A stretch of 64,000 bases of DNA, from the NCBI GenBank assembly GCA_963758845.1, contig CAVWWX010000002.1:1426001-1490000 (forward strand), read 5' to 3'. The position numbers were made by a program, and so were the translations under genes. The notes below the pieces were generated by a model. It did no database searches. It was not told where the DNA came from and saw nothing but the letters and a program-made list of their open reading frames with translations. The stretch comes from JBDTSW01 sp963758845 (GTDB lineage Bacteria > Actinomycetota > Thermoleophilia > Solirubrobacterales > 70-9). Positions within the stretch are counted from its first letter, which is position 1, and every line of letters starts with the position of its first letter. Positions 8,439-18,242 of this stretch are shown one piece after another.

Positions 8439-8628
8439 CTCCCGAGAATTTCCCGACTCCAGCAGCGTTCTGCGGGCGGGATGAGAACCTCCTGACGGCA
8501 CCTCATCGTGGTCCGGAATCTAAGGGCACTCTCACGTCGCCTGCCTAAAGTTAGGGACGGCGTTCGCCGCTTCCTGCCGCGTGCGGGGACTCTAGATCTA
8601 TGTATGGCGTGGTGAACCGCCTTCGTCC
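8439..8628. other. Intergenic region before the secreted repeat protein
   Basis: About 190 bp with locally lower GC around TCTAGATCTATGTATGG (8591-8607). It presumably holds the promoter of the downstream secreted protein. No clear -35/-10 pair or RNA structure was recognised. Confidence 0.3.
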
Positions 8629-10316
8629 GTGTCGAGATCATTCCAAGAGCGTGATAGGAGCTGCTGGGGTTCGTTCCGGCTCCTGGGCCGGTACTGCGGG
8701 CTCCTCGTCGCCGCCCTCGCCGGGCTGACGGCCACGGGATCTTCCCGCGGACTCGCTTGCGCACCACCCCCCGAGCTCCGCCGCGAAGCACGTCGAGGAG
8801 GACTCCGTCGTCCACAGCCCCGCCAAGGAGCGCCGGCTCGAACGCCGTACGGCCAGGATCACCGCCAACGATGTCGAGGCGGCGAAGCGAGGAGTCCCCC
8901 CTGACCCCGGCCAGGTAGGCGACTGGGGCCCGGTCGTCAACTGGCCCGTCGTGGGCGTCCACGTCGCACTTCTCACCAACGGCAAGGTCGTCGCCTACGA
9001 CTCCGTCGGCGATAACGCGACCGAGACCTATCCGGTCCACGACTTCACCCGGGCCACCGTCTGGGACCCGCAGACCGGCATCCAGACGGCGGCGACCGTT
9101 ACGACCGGGTTCAACATCTTCTGCAGCGGCCTCGCGCATCTGATGGACGGAACCCTGTTCGCGGCGGGCGGCAACAAGAACGCCTCGCTCCAGGGGATCC
9201 GCCAGACCCACGTCTTCAACCAGGGCGCCAACACCTGGAGCCGTGGTGCCGACATGACCGAGGAGCGCTGGTATCCCACGGTCACGCCGCTGCGCGACGG
9301 CGAGATGCTGATCACTGACGGCGGCACGGACGTTCCGGAGGTGCGCCAGACCAACGGCACCATCCGCCGGCTCAACTCCGCCGCACTCAACCAGCCGCTC
9401 TATCCGTGGATGGACGTCGCCCCGGATGGCCGGGCCTTCTACTCCGGCCCCGACGACAGGCTGGGCAGCCTCAACCCCAGCGGTAGCGGCGCCTGGCAGA
9501 TCCACGGAGGGCGCGACGGCCTGAACCGCGACTACGGCAGCCACGCGATGTACGACATCGGCAAGATTCTCGTCTCGGGGGGCGGCAATTCGCTCAGGAG
9601 CGCCCGGACCATCGACCTGAACGGCGCCAGCCCGGCGGTCTCGACCACCGGGCAGATGGCGACGGGTCGCCGCCAGCATAACCTGACCGTGCTGGCCGAC
9701 GGCAGCGTGCTCGCCACGGGCGGGAACTCCTCCGGCGCCGCCCTCGTCGACCTCAACAATGGCGTCTACACGGCTGAGCTCTGGAACCCGTCGACCGGGA
9801 CCTGGCGCACGCTCGACTCGATGCAGGTGACCCGCCAGTACCACTCGACGGCGCTTCTGCTCCCCGACGGGCGGGTGCTGTCCTCCGGCGGGGGAATCTG
9901 CGGCGACTGCGACTCGCGGGGCTACCTGGCCAAGAACGCCGAGGTGTTCTCCCCGCCCTACCTCTACAGGAACGACGGATCGGGCCAGCTTGCGGCGAGG
10001 CCGACGATCACCTCGGCGCCGGGGACGGTGTCCTACAACACCCCGTTCACGATCAACACGCCCAGCCCGGGGTCGATCGGCAAGGTCGCGCTCGCCCGCC
10101 TGGGCGCGGTGACGCACTCGGTGAACATGGAGCAGCGCTACGTGCCGCTCAACTTCACTGCTGGCGGCGGCAGCATCACCGCGACCGCGCCGCTGAACTC
10201 GAACATCGCCCCTCCCGGCTACTACATGCTCTTCGTAATCGGTACCGACGGGGTGCCATCGATCGCCAGCATGGTGCGGGTCGACAGCGACACGACCGCT
10301 CCCGCGGCCCCGAGCG

Positions 10317-10941
10317 TCACCGACACCGACCCCGACTCCCCGGCCAACGACAACAACCCCGAGGTAAAGGGCTCGGCCGAGGCGGGCTCGACGGTCCGGA
10401 TCTACTCGACCGCCGGCTGCACCGGCTCGCCGCTCGCGACCGGCAGCGCCGCCACCTTCGGCGGGGCGGGAATCACCACCCCGGTGCCCGGCGATGCGAC
10501 CACCAACCTCCGCGCCACCGCGACCGACGGCTCCAACAACACCTCCGGCTGCTCCTCTGCGCTCGCCTACACCGAGGACTCGACGGCGCCCGCCACCCCG
10601 TCGGTCACCGACACCGACCCGGACTCCCCCTCGAGCGATCAGAACCCCGAGGTGAAGGGGACCGCCGACTCGGGCTCGACCGTCAGGATCTACTCCACCG
10701 CCACCTGCACCGGCTCGCCGCTTGCGACCGGCAGCGCCGCCAGCTTCGGCGGCGCCGGGATCACGACGCCGGTGCCGGAGAACCAGACCACGAACCTCCG
10801 CGCCACCGCCTCCGACGCCGCAGGCAACACCTCCGGTTGCTCGACTGCGCTCGCATACACGGAGGACTCGAGCGCCCCGGGGACCCCCTCGATCACCGAC
10901 ACCGACCCCGACTCCCCGGCCAACGACAACAACCCCGAGGT
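10317..10941 (+). repeat. Long near-identical direct repeat, copy 1
   Basis: This roughly 625-bp block (repeat units 1-2 and the start of 3) recurs at 12051-12676 with only a few base changes plus one extra G. The offset is 1734 bp before the G and 1735 after. Other units are much less alike, so this pair points to recent duplication or gene conversion within the gene. Confidence 0.85.
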
Positions 10942-13760
10942 GAAGGGCAGCGCCGACGCGGGCTCGACGGTCCGGATCTACTCGACATCCGACTGCTCGG
11001 GGGCGCCGCTGGCCACGGGTAGCGCCACCACCTTCGGTGGCGCCGGCATCACCACCCCGGTACCGGGGGACGCGACCACCAATCTCCGGGCGACGGCGAC
11101 GGACGGCGTCGGCACCGCCTCAGCCTGCTCCGCGGCCTTCGGGTACACCGAGGACTCAACAGCCCCCGCGGCTCCCAGTCTGACCGACACCGACCCGGAC
11201 TCCCCCGCGAACGACAACAACCCCGAGGTGAAGGGGTCCGCTCAGGCGGGCTCGACCGTCCGGGTCTACTCGACCGCTGACTGCTCGGGCACACAGCTCG
11301 CGAGCGGCACTGCGGGGCAGCTCGGCTCGCCGGGGATCACCGTAAACGTCCCCGGCGACCAGACCACCAACCTGAGGGCGACGGCGACCGACGGCGCCGG
11401 CAACACATCAGCGTGCTCGTCCGCCCTTGCCTACACCGAGGACTCCGGTGCGCCCGCCACGCCGTCGATCACCGACACCGACCCGGACTCGCCCTCGGGA
11501 GACAACAGCCCGGAGGTGAAGGGCTCGGGCGCGGAGGCCGGCTCGACCGTCCGGATCTACGGCGACGCCGGCTGCAGCGGTCCCGTGCTGGGCAGCGGGA
11601 GCGCCGCAGCCTTCAACGGCACGGGCGGGATCACCGCCACCGTCCCCGGCGACCAGACCACCAGCCTCAGGGTCGCGGCGACCGACGCGGCGGCCAACAC
11701 CTCCGCCTGCTCCGCGGCGTTCACCTATACGGAGGACTCCTCGACTCCGGCGGCCCCGAGCCTGACCGACACCGACCCGGACTCCCCGGCCAACGACAAC
11801 AACCCCGAGGTCAAGGGCTCGGCCGAGGCGGGCTCGACGGTTCGGATCTACTCGACCGCCTCCTGCACCGGCTCGCCGCTCGCGACCGGCAGCGCCACCC
11901 AGCTCTCGGGGACCGGGATCACGACCCCAGTCACGGGCGATCAGACCACCAACCTCCGCGCCACCGCCACCGACGCCGGCGGCAACACCTCCGGTTGCTC
12001 GACGGCCCTCGCATACACCGAGGACTCGAGCGCGCCCGCCACCCCGTCGGTCACCGACACCGACCCCGACTCCCCGGCCAACGACAACAACCCCGAGGTA
12101 AAGGGCTCGGCCGAGGCGGGCTCGACGGTCCGGATCTACTCGACCGCCGGCTGCACCGGCTCGCCGCTCGCGACCGGCGGCGCCGCCACCTTCGGCGGGG
12201 CGGGAATCACCACCCCGGTGCCCGGCGATGCGACCACCAACCTCCGCGCCACCTCGACCGACGGCTCCAACAACACCTCCGGCTGCTCCTCTGCGCTCGC
12301 CTACACCGAGGACTCGAGCGGCGCCCGCCACCCCGTCGGTCACCGACACCGACCCGGACTCCCCCTCGAGCGATCAGAACCCCGAGGTGAAGGGGACCGC
12401 CGACTCGGGCTCGACCGTCAGGATCTACTCCACCGCCACCTGCACCGGCTCGCCGCTTGCGACCGGCAGCGCCGCCAGCTTCGGCGGCGCCGGGATCACG
12501 ACGCCGGTGCCGGAGAACCAGACCACGAACCTCCGCGCCACCGCCTCCGACGCCGCAGGCAACACCTCCGGTTGCTCGACTGCGCTCGCATACACGGAGG
12601 ACTCGAGCGCCCCGGGGACCCCCTCGATCACCGACACCGACCCCGACTCCCCGGCCAACGACAACAACCCCGAGGTCCGGGGCACTGGTGCCGAGGCTGG
12701 CTCGACCGTCCGCATCTACGGCGACGCGAACTGCACCGGCTCCGTGCTCGGCAGTGGCAGCGCGGGGACCTTCAACGGCGCCACAGGGATCACCGTCACC
12801 GTTCCCGGCGACCAGACCACGAACCTCCGCGCCACCGCCACCGACTCGGTCGGCAACGTTTCGCCGTGCTCGAGCCTGTTCGCATACACCGAGGACTCGA
12901 CGGCGCCCAACACCCCGTCGATCACCGACACCGACCCTGACTCGCCCGCCTCGGAGAACAACCCCGAGGTCAAGGGCTCGGCCGAGGCGGGCTCGACGGT
13001 GAAGCTCTACTCGAGCGCCGACTGCTCGGGTTCACCCCTCGCAAGCGGGACGCCTGCCGAGTTCTCCTCGCCCGGCCTCACCATCGCCGTCGCCAACAAC
13101 CAGACGATCGACCTCCGCGCGACGGCCACCGACGCCGCCGGCAATACCTCCGGGTGCTCCACGGCACTGGCCTACACCGAGGACTCGAGCGCTCCCCAGA
13201 CCCACGTCGACTCCGGCCCCAGCGGCCTTACCAACGACGCCACCCCGACCTTCGACTTCTCCGCCACCGGCGGCGCGACCGGCTTCGAGTGCCGCTTCGA
13301 CTCCGCCTCGTTCGGAGCCTGCTCGGGTCCCGGCAATTCACACACCGCCGCCCCGGCGCTCGGCGAAGGCCCCCACATCTTCGAGGTCCGGGCCCGCGAC
13401 CAGGCCGGCAACATCGACCCAACGCCGGCGAGCAGCTCGTTCACGGTCGACACGGCGGGGCCGGACGCACCGCAGCTCACCGATACGGATCCGAACTCGC
13501 CCGCCAACGACAACCACCCCGAGGTCAAGGGCTCGGCCGAGGCCGGCTCGACGGTCAGGGTCTTCTCGACCGCAGACTGCTCGGGGACTCCGCTGGCAAG
13601 CGGCTCGGCGAGCGAGCTCTCCTCGGATGGCCTGACGGTCGACGTCGCCGACGACGAAACCACGAGCCTGCGAGCGACCGCCAGGGATGCGGCCGGTAAC
13701 GGCTCGGCCTGCTCGGCGCCGATCGACTACCTCGAGGACTCGACGCCGCCCGACACCACA
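10319..13760 (+). repeat. Eleven coding repeats of about 288 bp (TDTDPDSP units)
   Basis: Units begin at about 10319, 10607, 10895, 11183, 11471, 11765, 12053, 12342, 12630, 12924 and 13479. Most are 288 bp; units 5 and 9 are 6 bp longer through a GAEAG insertion; unit 7 carries the extra G. An unrelated Ig-like domain (about 13200-13470) separates units 10 and 11. Each unit reads TDTDPDSP-NNPEVKG-GSTVRIYS-C..-NLRATATD-YTEDS with a conserved pair of Cys. This is a bacterial Ig-like tandem array of a secreted surface protein. Confidence 0.9.
12051..12676 (+). repeat. Long near-identical direct repeat, copy 2
   Basis: Second copy of the block at 10317-10941 (repeat units 7-8 and the start of 9). 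It carries the extra G at 12320-12321 that breaks the reading frame, while copy 1 is intact there. After the block the two copies diverge at GAGGTG versus GAGGTC. Confidence 0.85.
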
Positions 13761-14013
13761 CTGACCGACTTCCCTCCGCCGAAGACGACGAAGCGCAGGG
13801 TGAAGGTGACGTTCACCGCCACCGAGCCGGATCCGAGGTTCCGGTGCAGCCTCGACGAGAAGTCGGTGAAGCCGTGCAACTCGCCTTGGCAAAAGCGGGT
13901 TTCGCTGGGCAAGCACGTCTTGCGCGTATACGCGCTCGATCCCGGCGGCAACGCCGACGCGACGCCCGCAAAGGCGAAGTTCAAGGTCGTCGACTAGGGC
14001 CTGCTCGTCCGGG

Positions 14014-14403
14014 TCAGGGCTGCGTCTGGCCCTCGCCGTAGTCGGGGATCTGCTGCACGGCCCAGCCGTTGCCGTCGGGGTCGCTGAAGAACACGAACCG
14101 CCCCCACGGGAAGTCCTTGACCTCGGAGACCTCAAGCCCGCGCCCGGCCAGCTCCTCGCGGGCGGCGTCAGCGTCCTCGACGACCATCTGCAGGCCCTCG
14201 AGGGACCCGGGCGCCATCTCGGTGATCCCTTCCCCGATCGAGATCGAGCACATCGAGCCAGGCGGGGTGAGCTGGACGAAGCGGATCTCGTCGCTCACGC
14301 GAACGTCGTTGTCCTCGGTGAAGCCGGCCTTCTCCGTGTAGAACGCCTTCGCGCGGTCCACGTCGCTGACCGGCACTGGGATCAGTTCGAGCTTGAAGTC
14401 CAT
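14014..14403 (-). CDS. VOC (glyoxalase/bleomycin-resistance) family protein
   Basis: 129 aa, ATG at 14403. It has the paired beta-alpha-beta-beta-beta modules of the vicinal oxygen chelate fold: an N-terminal IPVPVSDVDRAKAFYTEKAGF module and a C-terminal module ending FFSDPDGNGWAVQQIP. The latter matches proteins annotated as glyoxalase-like or antibiotic-resistance-like of unknown substrate. It converges on the large secreted protein, whose stop is 16 bp away. Upstream is a short divergent gap to the membrane protein at 14478. Nothing in the sequence fixes the substrate. Confidence 0.85.
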   Translation of the reverse strand: MDFKLELIPVPVSDVDRAKAFYTEKAGFTEDNDVRVSDEIRFVQLTPPGSMCSISIGEGITEMAPGSLEGLQMVVEDADAAREELAGRGLEVSEVKDFPWGRFVFFSDPDGNGWAVQQIPDYGEGQTQP

Positions 14404-14477
14404 CGGATCGGGTCCTTTCGATCGTTGTCCTGCGGGGAGCCAGGCGACCGTATCGAGGGCCGTGAGATCCTGCCTCC

Positions 14478-14894
14478 GTGAGCCGAGCGGACCGAGTGAT
14501 CACGGCGCTGGTCGGAGCCGCGATCGCGGTCTCGGTCATCCACTACCTCGACAACTACACGGCGTACGAGGCCTACCCGACCTCGGACACACTGCCCAAC
14601 CCGTCGGCCGGCCTGATTGGCTTCGCCTGGTTCTTCTTCACCGCCTTCGCCGTCGCCGGCCTCGCCTACCTGCGGCGCGGCAAGTCGATGGCGGCCGGGA
14701 TCTGCCTGGCGGTCTACTCGGGCAGCGGCCTCGTGGGCATCGGCCACTACGCCGCCGGTGGGACGGGTGACTTCCCGTGGTGGCGTCATGCCCATATCAG
14801 CGCCGACATCGTCCTCGGAGTCGCCGTGCTCGCCTGCGCGATCTACCTCGTGCGGCGCCCGCGCGTGGCGTCGCCGGGCCTGACCGGCGCATAA
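14478..14894 (+). CDS. Small four-helix membrane protein, function unknown
   Basis: 138 aa from GTG at 14478. Four hydrophobic segments are visible: VITALVGAAIAVSVIHYL, GLIGFAWFFFTAFAVAGLAYL, a third around AAGICLAVYSGSGLVGIGHY, and ADIVLGVAVLACAIYLV. Charged and His residues (HYLDNYTAYE, WWRHAHISAD) lie between them. No family recognised. It sits 10 bp before the CBS/nucleotidyltransferase gene and may share its transcript. Confidence 0.7.
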   Translation: MSRADRVITALVGAAIAVSVIHYLDNYTAYEAYPTSDTLPNPSAGLIGFAWFFFTAFAVAGLAYLRRGKSMAAGICLAVYSGSGLVGIGHYAAGGTGDFPWWRHAHISADIVLGVAVLACAIYLVRRPRVASPGLTGA

Positions 14895-14904
14895 TCAGCC
14901 CGCC

Positions 14905-16740
14905 GTGCACGACATAGCCGAGTTCCTCAAGGAGCATGAGCCGTTCGGCGGCCTCGACGAGGCGGCCCTCGACGAGCTGGCCGCCCGCGTGGAGGTTGAG
15001 TTCTTCACCGCCGGGACGACGATCTTCAAGCAGGGCGAGCACCCCCAGGACGAGGTCCGGGTCGTGCGCCGCGGAGCGGTCGAGCTGGTCGACCACGGCC
15101 GCGTCCTCGACCTGCTCGGCGAGGGCGAGCTGTTCGGCCACCCGTCGATGGTCACCCACCTGCCGACCGGGTTCGAGGCCCGCGCCCACGAGGACACGCT
15201 CAGTTACGCGATCGCCTCCGCCGACGCGCTGCCGCTGCTCGCGGGCCCCACCGGGCTCGAGTACCTGGCCCGCTCGCTGCTCGCGCGCCCGAAGCCCGGC
15301 CCGGTGGTGGCGGCCGACGTCAGCGGCTTCGACCTCGCCCAGCAGCCGGTGCGGGCGCTGCTGCGCACCGAGCCCGTGATCTGCGAGCCGGAGACGTCGA
15401 TCCGCGCGGCGGCGCAGCGGATGGCCGAGAGCGGGAAGAGCTCGGCGCTGGTGCGCCTGGCCGAGGGCGAGTTCGGCATCGTCACCGACCAGGACCTGCG
15501 AACGCGCGTGGTCGCGAAGGGGCGATCGGTCGACGATCCGCTGCGGTCCGTGATGACGACCCCGATCGCCTCGGTCGCGCCCGGCCAGAACGCCTCGGAC
15601 GTCCTCTTGCTGATGCTCGAGCGCGGCATCCGCCACGTGCCCGTGCTCTCCGGGCGCGACGAGGTCCTGGGCGTGATCAGCGACGTCGACCTGCTGGCCG
15701 CCGAGACCCGCACGCCGTTCGTGCTGCGCCGCGCGGTGGCCGAGGCCAAGGACGTCGAGGAGTTGCGCCGAGCCGCCCGCCGCCTCACGCCCACGCTGAT
15801 CGGCCTGCACCAGGCCGACATGGCGGCCCGGCAGGTGAGCGCCGTGATCTCGGTCGTCCTCGACGCGCTGGTGCAGCGAACGATCGAGCTGGCGTCGGCG
15901 GCGGCCGGCCCACCGCCCGCCGAGTTCGCCTGGCTCTCGCTCGGAAGCCAGGGGCGGCGCGAGGCGGTGCCGTCCTCCGACATCGACTCGGGGATGGTCT
16001 GGGCCGACTCCGAGGACGACCCGTCCGCCTACATGCGCGCGATCGCCGCCGAGGTCGACCGGATGATGGCCGCGGTCGGCTGGGAGCCGGACGAGAACGC
16101 GGTGACCGCCTCGGGCGCTCTGTTCGCGCACTCGGTCGCGGAGTGGCAGGAGATCATCGACGGCTGGCTCGACGACCCGGGCGCGACCCAGGTGGCGATG
16201 GCGCTCTCGATCGTGATCGACAGCCGCGTGATCCACGGCCCCGACCGTGCCTTCGGGGCGCTCAGCCAGCTCCAGGGGATTCGCGAGCGCCCCCGGGTGC
16301 TGCCGCTGCTCCTGAGGCTGGCGTTGGCCTCGAAGCCACCCACCGGCTTTCGGCGCGACATCGTGGTCGAGGGCTCGGGCGAGCACCGCGGCAGCTTCGA
16401 CATCAAGCGCGGCTGCCTCCTCCCGATCGTCGACATCGCCCGCTACGCGGGCCTCGCCGCCGGGACCACGCTCACCTCGACCCCCGAGCGCCTGCAGGCG
16501 GCGGCCGCCGAGCGGATCCTGGCCGAGGACGAGGCCCAGACGCTCGAGGAGGCGCACGAGCTGTTCGCGGCGCTGCGGCTGAAGCACCAGGTGCGCCAGC
16601 TCGACGCCGGCAAGCGTCCCGACGACCACGTCGACCCACGCACGTTGAATCCGCTCACGCGGCGCTACCTGCGCGACGCCTTCCGAGCGGTCGCCTCGGT
16701 GCAAAAGCGCCTCGGCGGCAAGCTCGCCTGGGGCGGGTGA
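14905..16740 (+). CDS. cNMP-binding/CBS/DUF294 nucleotidyltransferase-like signalling protein
   Basis: 611 aa, GTG start. Order of domains: cyclic-nucleotide-binding-like beta barrel (about 10-110, FFTAGTTIFKQGEHPQDEV); two CBS modules (about 155-275, MAESGKSSALVR..GIVTDQDL and MLERGIRHVPV..GVISDVDLL); a DUF294 nucleotidyltransferase-like domain with GSQGRREAVPSSDIDSG (about 350-370); and the DUF294 C-terminal substrate-binding domain. Family members resemble GlnD-type nucleotidyltransferases and are thought to sense nucleotides. A DEDD exonuclease gene follows after 4 bp, a common partnership, so the pair probably acts together. Substrate unknown. Confidence 0.88.
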   Translation: MHDIAEFLKEHEPFGGLDEAALDELAARVEVEFFTAGTTIFKQGEHPQDEVRVVRRGAVELVDHGRVLDLLGEGELFGHPSMVTHLPTGFEARAHEDTLSYAIASADALPLLAGPTGLEYLARSLLARPKPGPVVAADVSGFDLAQQPVRALLRTEPVICEPETSIRAAAQRMAESGKSSALVRLAEGEFGIVTDQDLRTRVVAKGRSVDDPLRSVMTTPIASVAPGQNASDVLLLMLERGIRHVPVLSGRDEVLGVISDVDLLAAETRTPFVLRRAVAEAKDVEELRRAARRLTPTLIGLHQADMAARQVSAVISVVLDALVQRTIELASAAAGPPPAEFAWLSLGSQGRREAVPSSDIDSGMVWADSEDDPSAYMRAIAAEVDRMMAAVGWEPDENAVTASGALFAHSVAEWQEIIDGWLDDPGATQVAMALSIVIDSRVIHGPDRAFGALSQLQGIRERPRVLPLLLRLALASKPPTGFRRDIVVEGSGEHRGSFDIKRGCLLPIVDIARYAGLAAGTTLTSTPERLQAAAAERILAEDEAQTLEEAHELFAALRLKHQVRQLDAGKRPDDHVDPRTLNPLTRRYLRDAFRAVASVQKRLGGKLAWGG

Positions 16741-16744
16741 GCGC

Positions 16745-17431
16745 GTGAGCGCGGACCGCTCGCCCGGCGCCGCCGCATATGTGGAGACGCCGGCGCCGCC
16801 TCCCGACGTCCCCTGGCGCCAGGCGGAGTTCTGCGTAGTCGACCTCGAGACCACCGGCCTCGACGCCTCGCGCGACGAGATCATCTCCTTCGCCGCGCTT
16901 CAGATCGCGGGCGGGCGGATGCGGGCCGATGTCCTCTACCGGCTGGTCCGCCCGCGCCGAATGCCCGACGCCGAGACGATCCGGATCCACGGGCTGCGAC
17001 CGGCCGACCTCGACGACGCGCCGCCGCTGGAGGACGTGCTCGACGAGCTCCTGGGCGCACTCGCGGGGCGGGTCCTCGTGGCCCACGTCGCCGAGGTCGA
17101 GCGGGCCTTCCTCTCCGCCGCCCTACGCGAGCACGGCCTGAAGCTCTCCAACCCCCTCGCCGACACCGCGGCGCTCGGCGTGCGGCTGATGCGACGCCGC
17201 CACCAGGCCCCGGCGGGCCGGCTGGGGCTGTCCGAGCTGGCGCGCGCGCTCGACCTCCCGGTTCATCGCCCGCACCACGCCGACGGCGACGCGCTCACCA
17301 CCGCGCAGGTGTTCCTGGCCACCGCGGCGCATCTGGACGCCGACCACCCCCAGACGGTCGGCTCGCTGGCGGCCTATCCGGCGCGGGCCAACCCCCTGTC
17401 CGCCCTGCTCAGCCGATTGCGGCGCCGCTAG
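16745..17431 (+). CDS. DnaQ/PolC-epsilon-like 3'-5' exonuclease
   Basis: 228 aa, GTG start 4 bp after the DUF294 gene. ExoI motif VVDLETTGLD carries the first metal-binding Asp/Glu pair. The ExoIII region HRPHHADGDALTTAQVF supplies the late His and Asp of the DEDDh class. The ExoII region reads LVAHVAEVERAFL, where the family normally has AHNAxFDxxFL, so Glu stands in place of the usual Asp. It is not part of a polymerase. Coupling to the DUF294 sensor suggests a role in nucleotide or RNA turnover rather than proofreading (inference). Confidence 0.85.
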   Translation: MSADRSPGAAAYVETPAPPPDVPWRQAEFCVVDLETTGLDASRDEIISFAALQIAGGRMRADVLYRLVRPRRMPDAETIRIHGLRPADLDDAPPLEDVLDELLGALAGRVLVAHVAEVERAFLSAALREHGLKLSNPLADTAALGVRLMRRRHQAPAGRLGLSELARALDLPVHRPHHADGDALTTAQVFLATAAHLDADHPQTVGSLAAYPARANPLSALLSRLRRR

Positions 17432-17530
17432 GCCGGGGCGCATACGGGCACCTCGCCCGGGTAGGCGCCGATTGCGGGGGAGCGGCGGGGCCGGGTAACC
17501 GCCCGGCATGAACTACACGAGGAGGTTCCG

Positions 17531-17953
17531 ATGAGCAAGACAGCGCGAGACGTGATGACCCCGGATGCCCAGTGCATCGGCGAGAACGAATCCGTGGCGG
17601 ACGCGTCGCGAAAGCTCTCCGAGCTCGGCGTCGGGTCGATGCCGATCTGCGGCGAGGACGACCGGCTGAAGGGCATGGTTACCGACCGCGACATCGTGGT
17701 CAAGGTCCTGGCCAAGGGCAAGGACCCGAGCTCGACCGTGGCCGGCGAGCTCGGCGAGGGCAAGCCCGTGACGATCGGCGCCGATGACTCGGTGTCGGAG
17801 GCCCTTCAGACGATGAAGGAGCATAAGATCCGCCGGCTCCCGGTCATCGACGGCCACGACCTGGTCGGCATCGTCAGCATCGCCGACCTCGCGGCCAACA
17901 TCGATGATGAGGAGACCGGGAACCTGGTCGAGGCGATCTCGGCCGCGCCCTAG
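17531..17953 (+). CDS. CBS-domain protein (single Bateman module)
   Basis: 140 aa, ATG preceded by a strong GGAGG about 7 nt upstream. The whole protein is two CBS motifs: TARDVMTPDAQCIGENESV ... GSMPICGEDDRLKGMVTDRD and EGKPVTIGADDSV ... IRRLPVIDGHDLVGIVSIAD. Such stand-alone Bateman modules bind adenine nucleotides and often serve as energy or stress sensors in actinobacteria. Partner unknown. It is monocistronic and convergent with the leftward pair at 17958-18895. Confidence 0.9.
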   Translation: MSKTARDVMTPDAQCIGENESVADASRKLSELGVGSMPICGEDDRLKGMVTDRDIVVKVLAKGKDPSSTVAGELGEGKPVTIGADDSVSEALQTMKEHKIRRLPVIDGHDLVGIVSIADLAANIDDEETGNLVEAISAAP

Positions 17954-17957
17954 CTCC

Positions 17958-18242
17958 TCAGGGCGGGCCCGACGAGGCGATCTCGTGGCGGCGCACGCTC
18001 GCGCCGGCGATCGCGGCGCTGACGTCGTCGGGCGGGCCCGAGCCGCGGAACGCCAGCAGCGCCTCCTCGCCCTCCCACTCCTCGTAGACGTTGACCCGGT
18101 TGGGAACGAGGGGGTCGGCGGCGACGACGAAGTCGTGACAGCCCTCGGTCCTCCGCGCCGCCTCGACCGCCGGCATCGAGCCGGCGAGGAAGGCGTCGCG
18201 CTTGCCCTCCTGGATCTGGATCCGCCCGGAGACGATGATCAC
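17958..18242 (-). CDS. Antibiotic-biosynthesis-monooxygenase (ABM) domain protein
   Basis: 94 aa from GTG at 18242, chosen because it overlaps the upstream reductase stop by GTGA and gives the usual short start MIIVSGRIQIQEGKR. It has the dimeric alpha/beta-barrel ABM pattern, with AGSMPAVEAARRTEGCHDF and NVYEEWEGEEALLAFR. The family includes quinol monooxygenases and heme-degrading enzymes; no substrate can be assigned here. Translationally coupled to the RibD-like gene. Confidence 0.8.
   Translation of the reverse strand: MIIVSGRIQIQEGKRDAFLAGSMPAVEAARRTEGCHDFVVAADPLVPNRVNVYEEWEGEEALLAFRGSGPPDDVSAAIAGASVRRHEIASSGPP

Larger units (their letters stand above)
8629..13997 (+). pseudogene. Secreted galactose-oxidase-like protein with eleven Ig-like repeats, two apparent frameshifts
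   Basis: The parts span two apparent single-base indels. A leader from GTG 8629 has a good export signal (RYCGLLVAALAGLTATGSS) in one frame; the rest continues in the next frame after the six-C run 8767-8772, consistent with one extra C. Then comes a Kelch/galactose-oxidase-like propeller (from VGDWGPVVNWPVVGVH, about 8915, with repeated LxDGRVLxxGG motifs), and an E-set/DUF1929-type domain (about 9990-10290). Eleven ~96-residue repeats begin TDTDPDSP, with a HVDSGPSG-type Ig-like domain before the last and a short C-terminal domain. At 12320-12321 an extra G shifts the frame again; the protein resumes in the new frame and ends at TAG 13997. Repaired length is about 1788 aa. Only the galactose-oxidase-like fold is claimed: enzymatic activity and substrate are unknown. 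It is either a pseudogene or an intact gene with sequence errors. Confidence 0.75.

Noticed and set aside
8333..8548. 71-codon frame across tRNA-His
   Set aside because: It runs through a complete tRNA-His cloverleaf and has no ribosome-binding site.
10319..13760. CRISPR array
   Set aside because: The repeats are 288-bp coding units without short spacers or cas genes.
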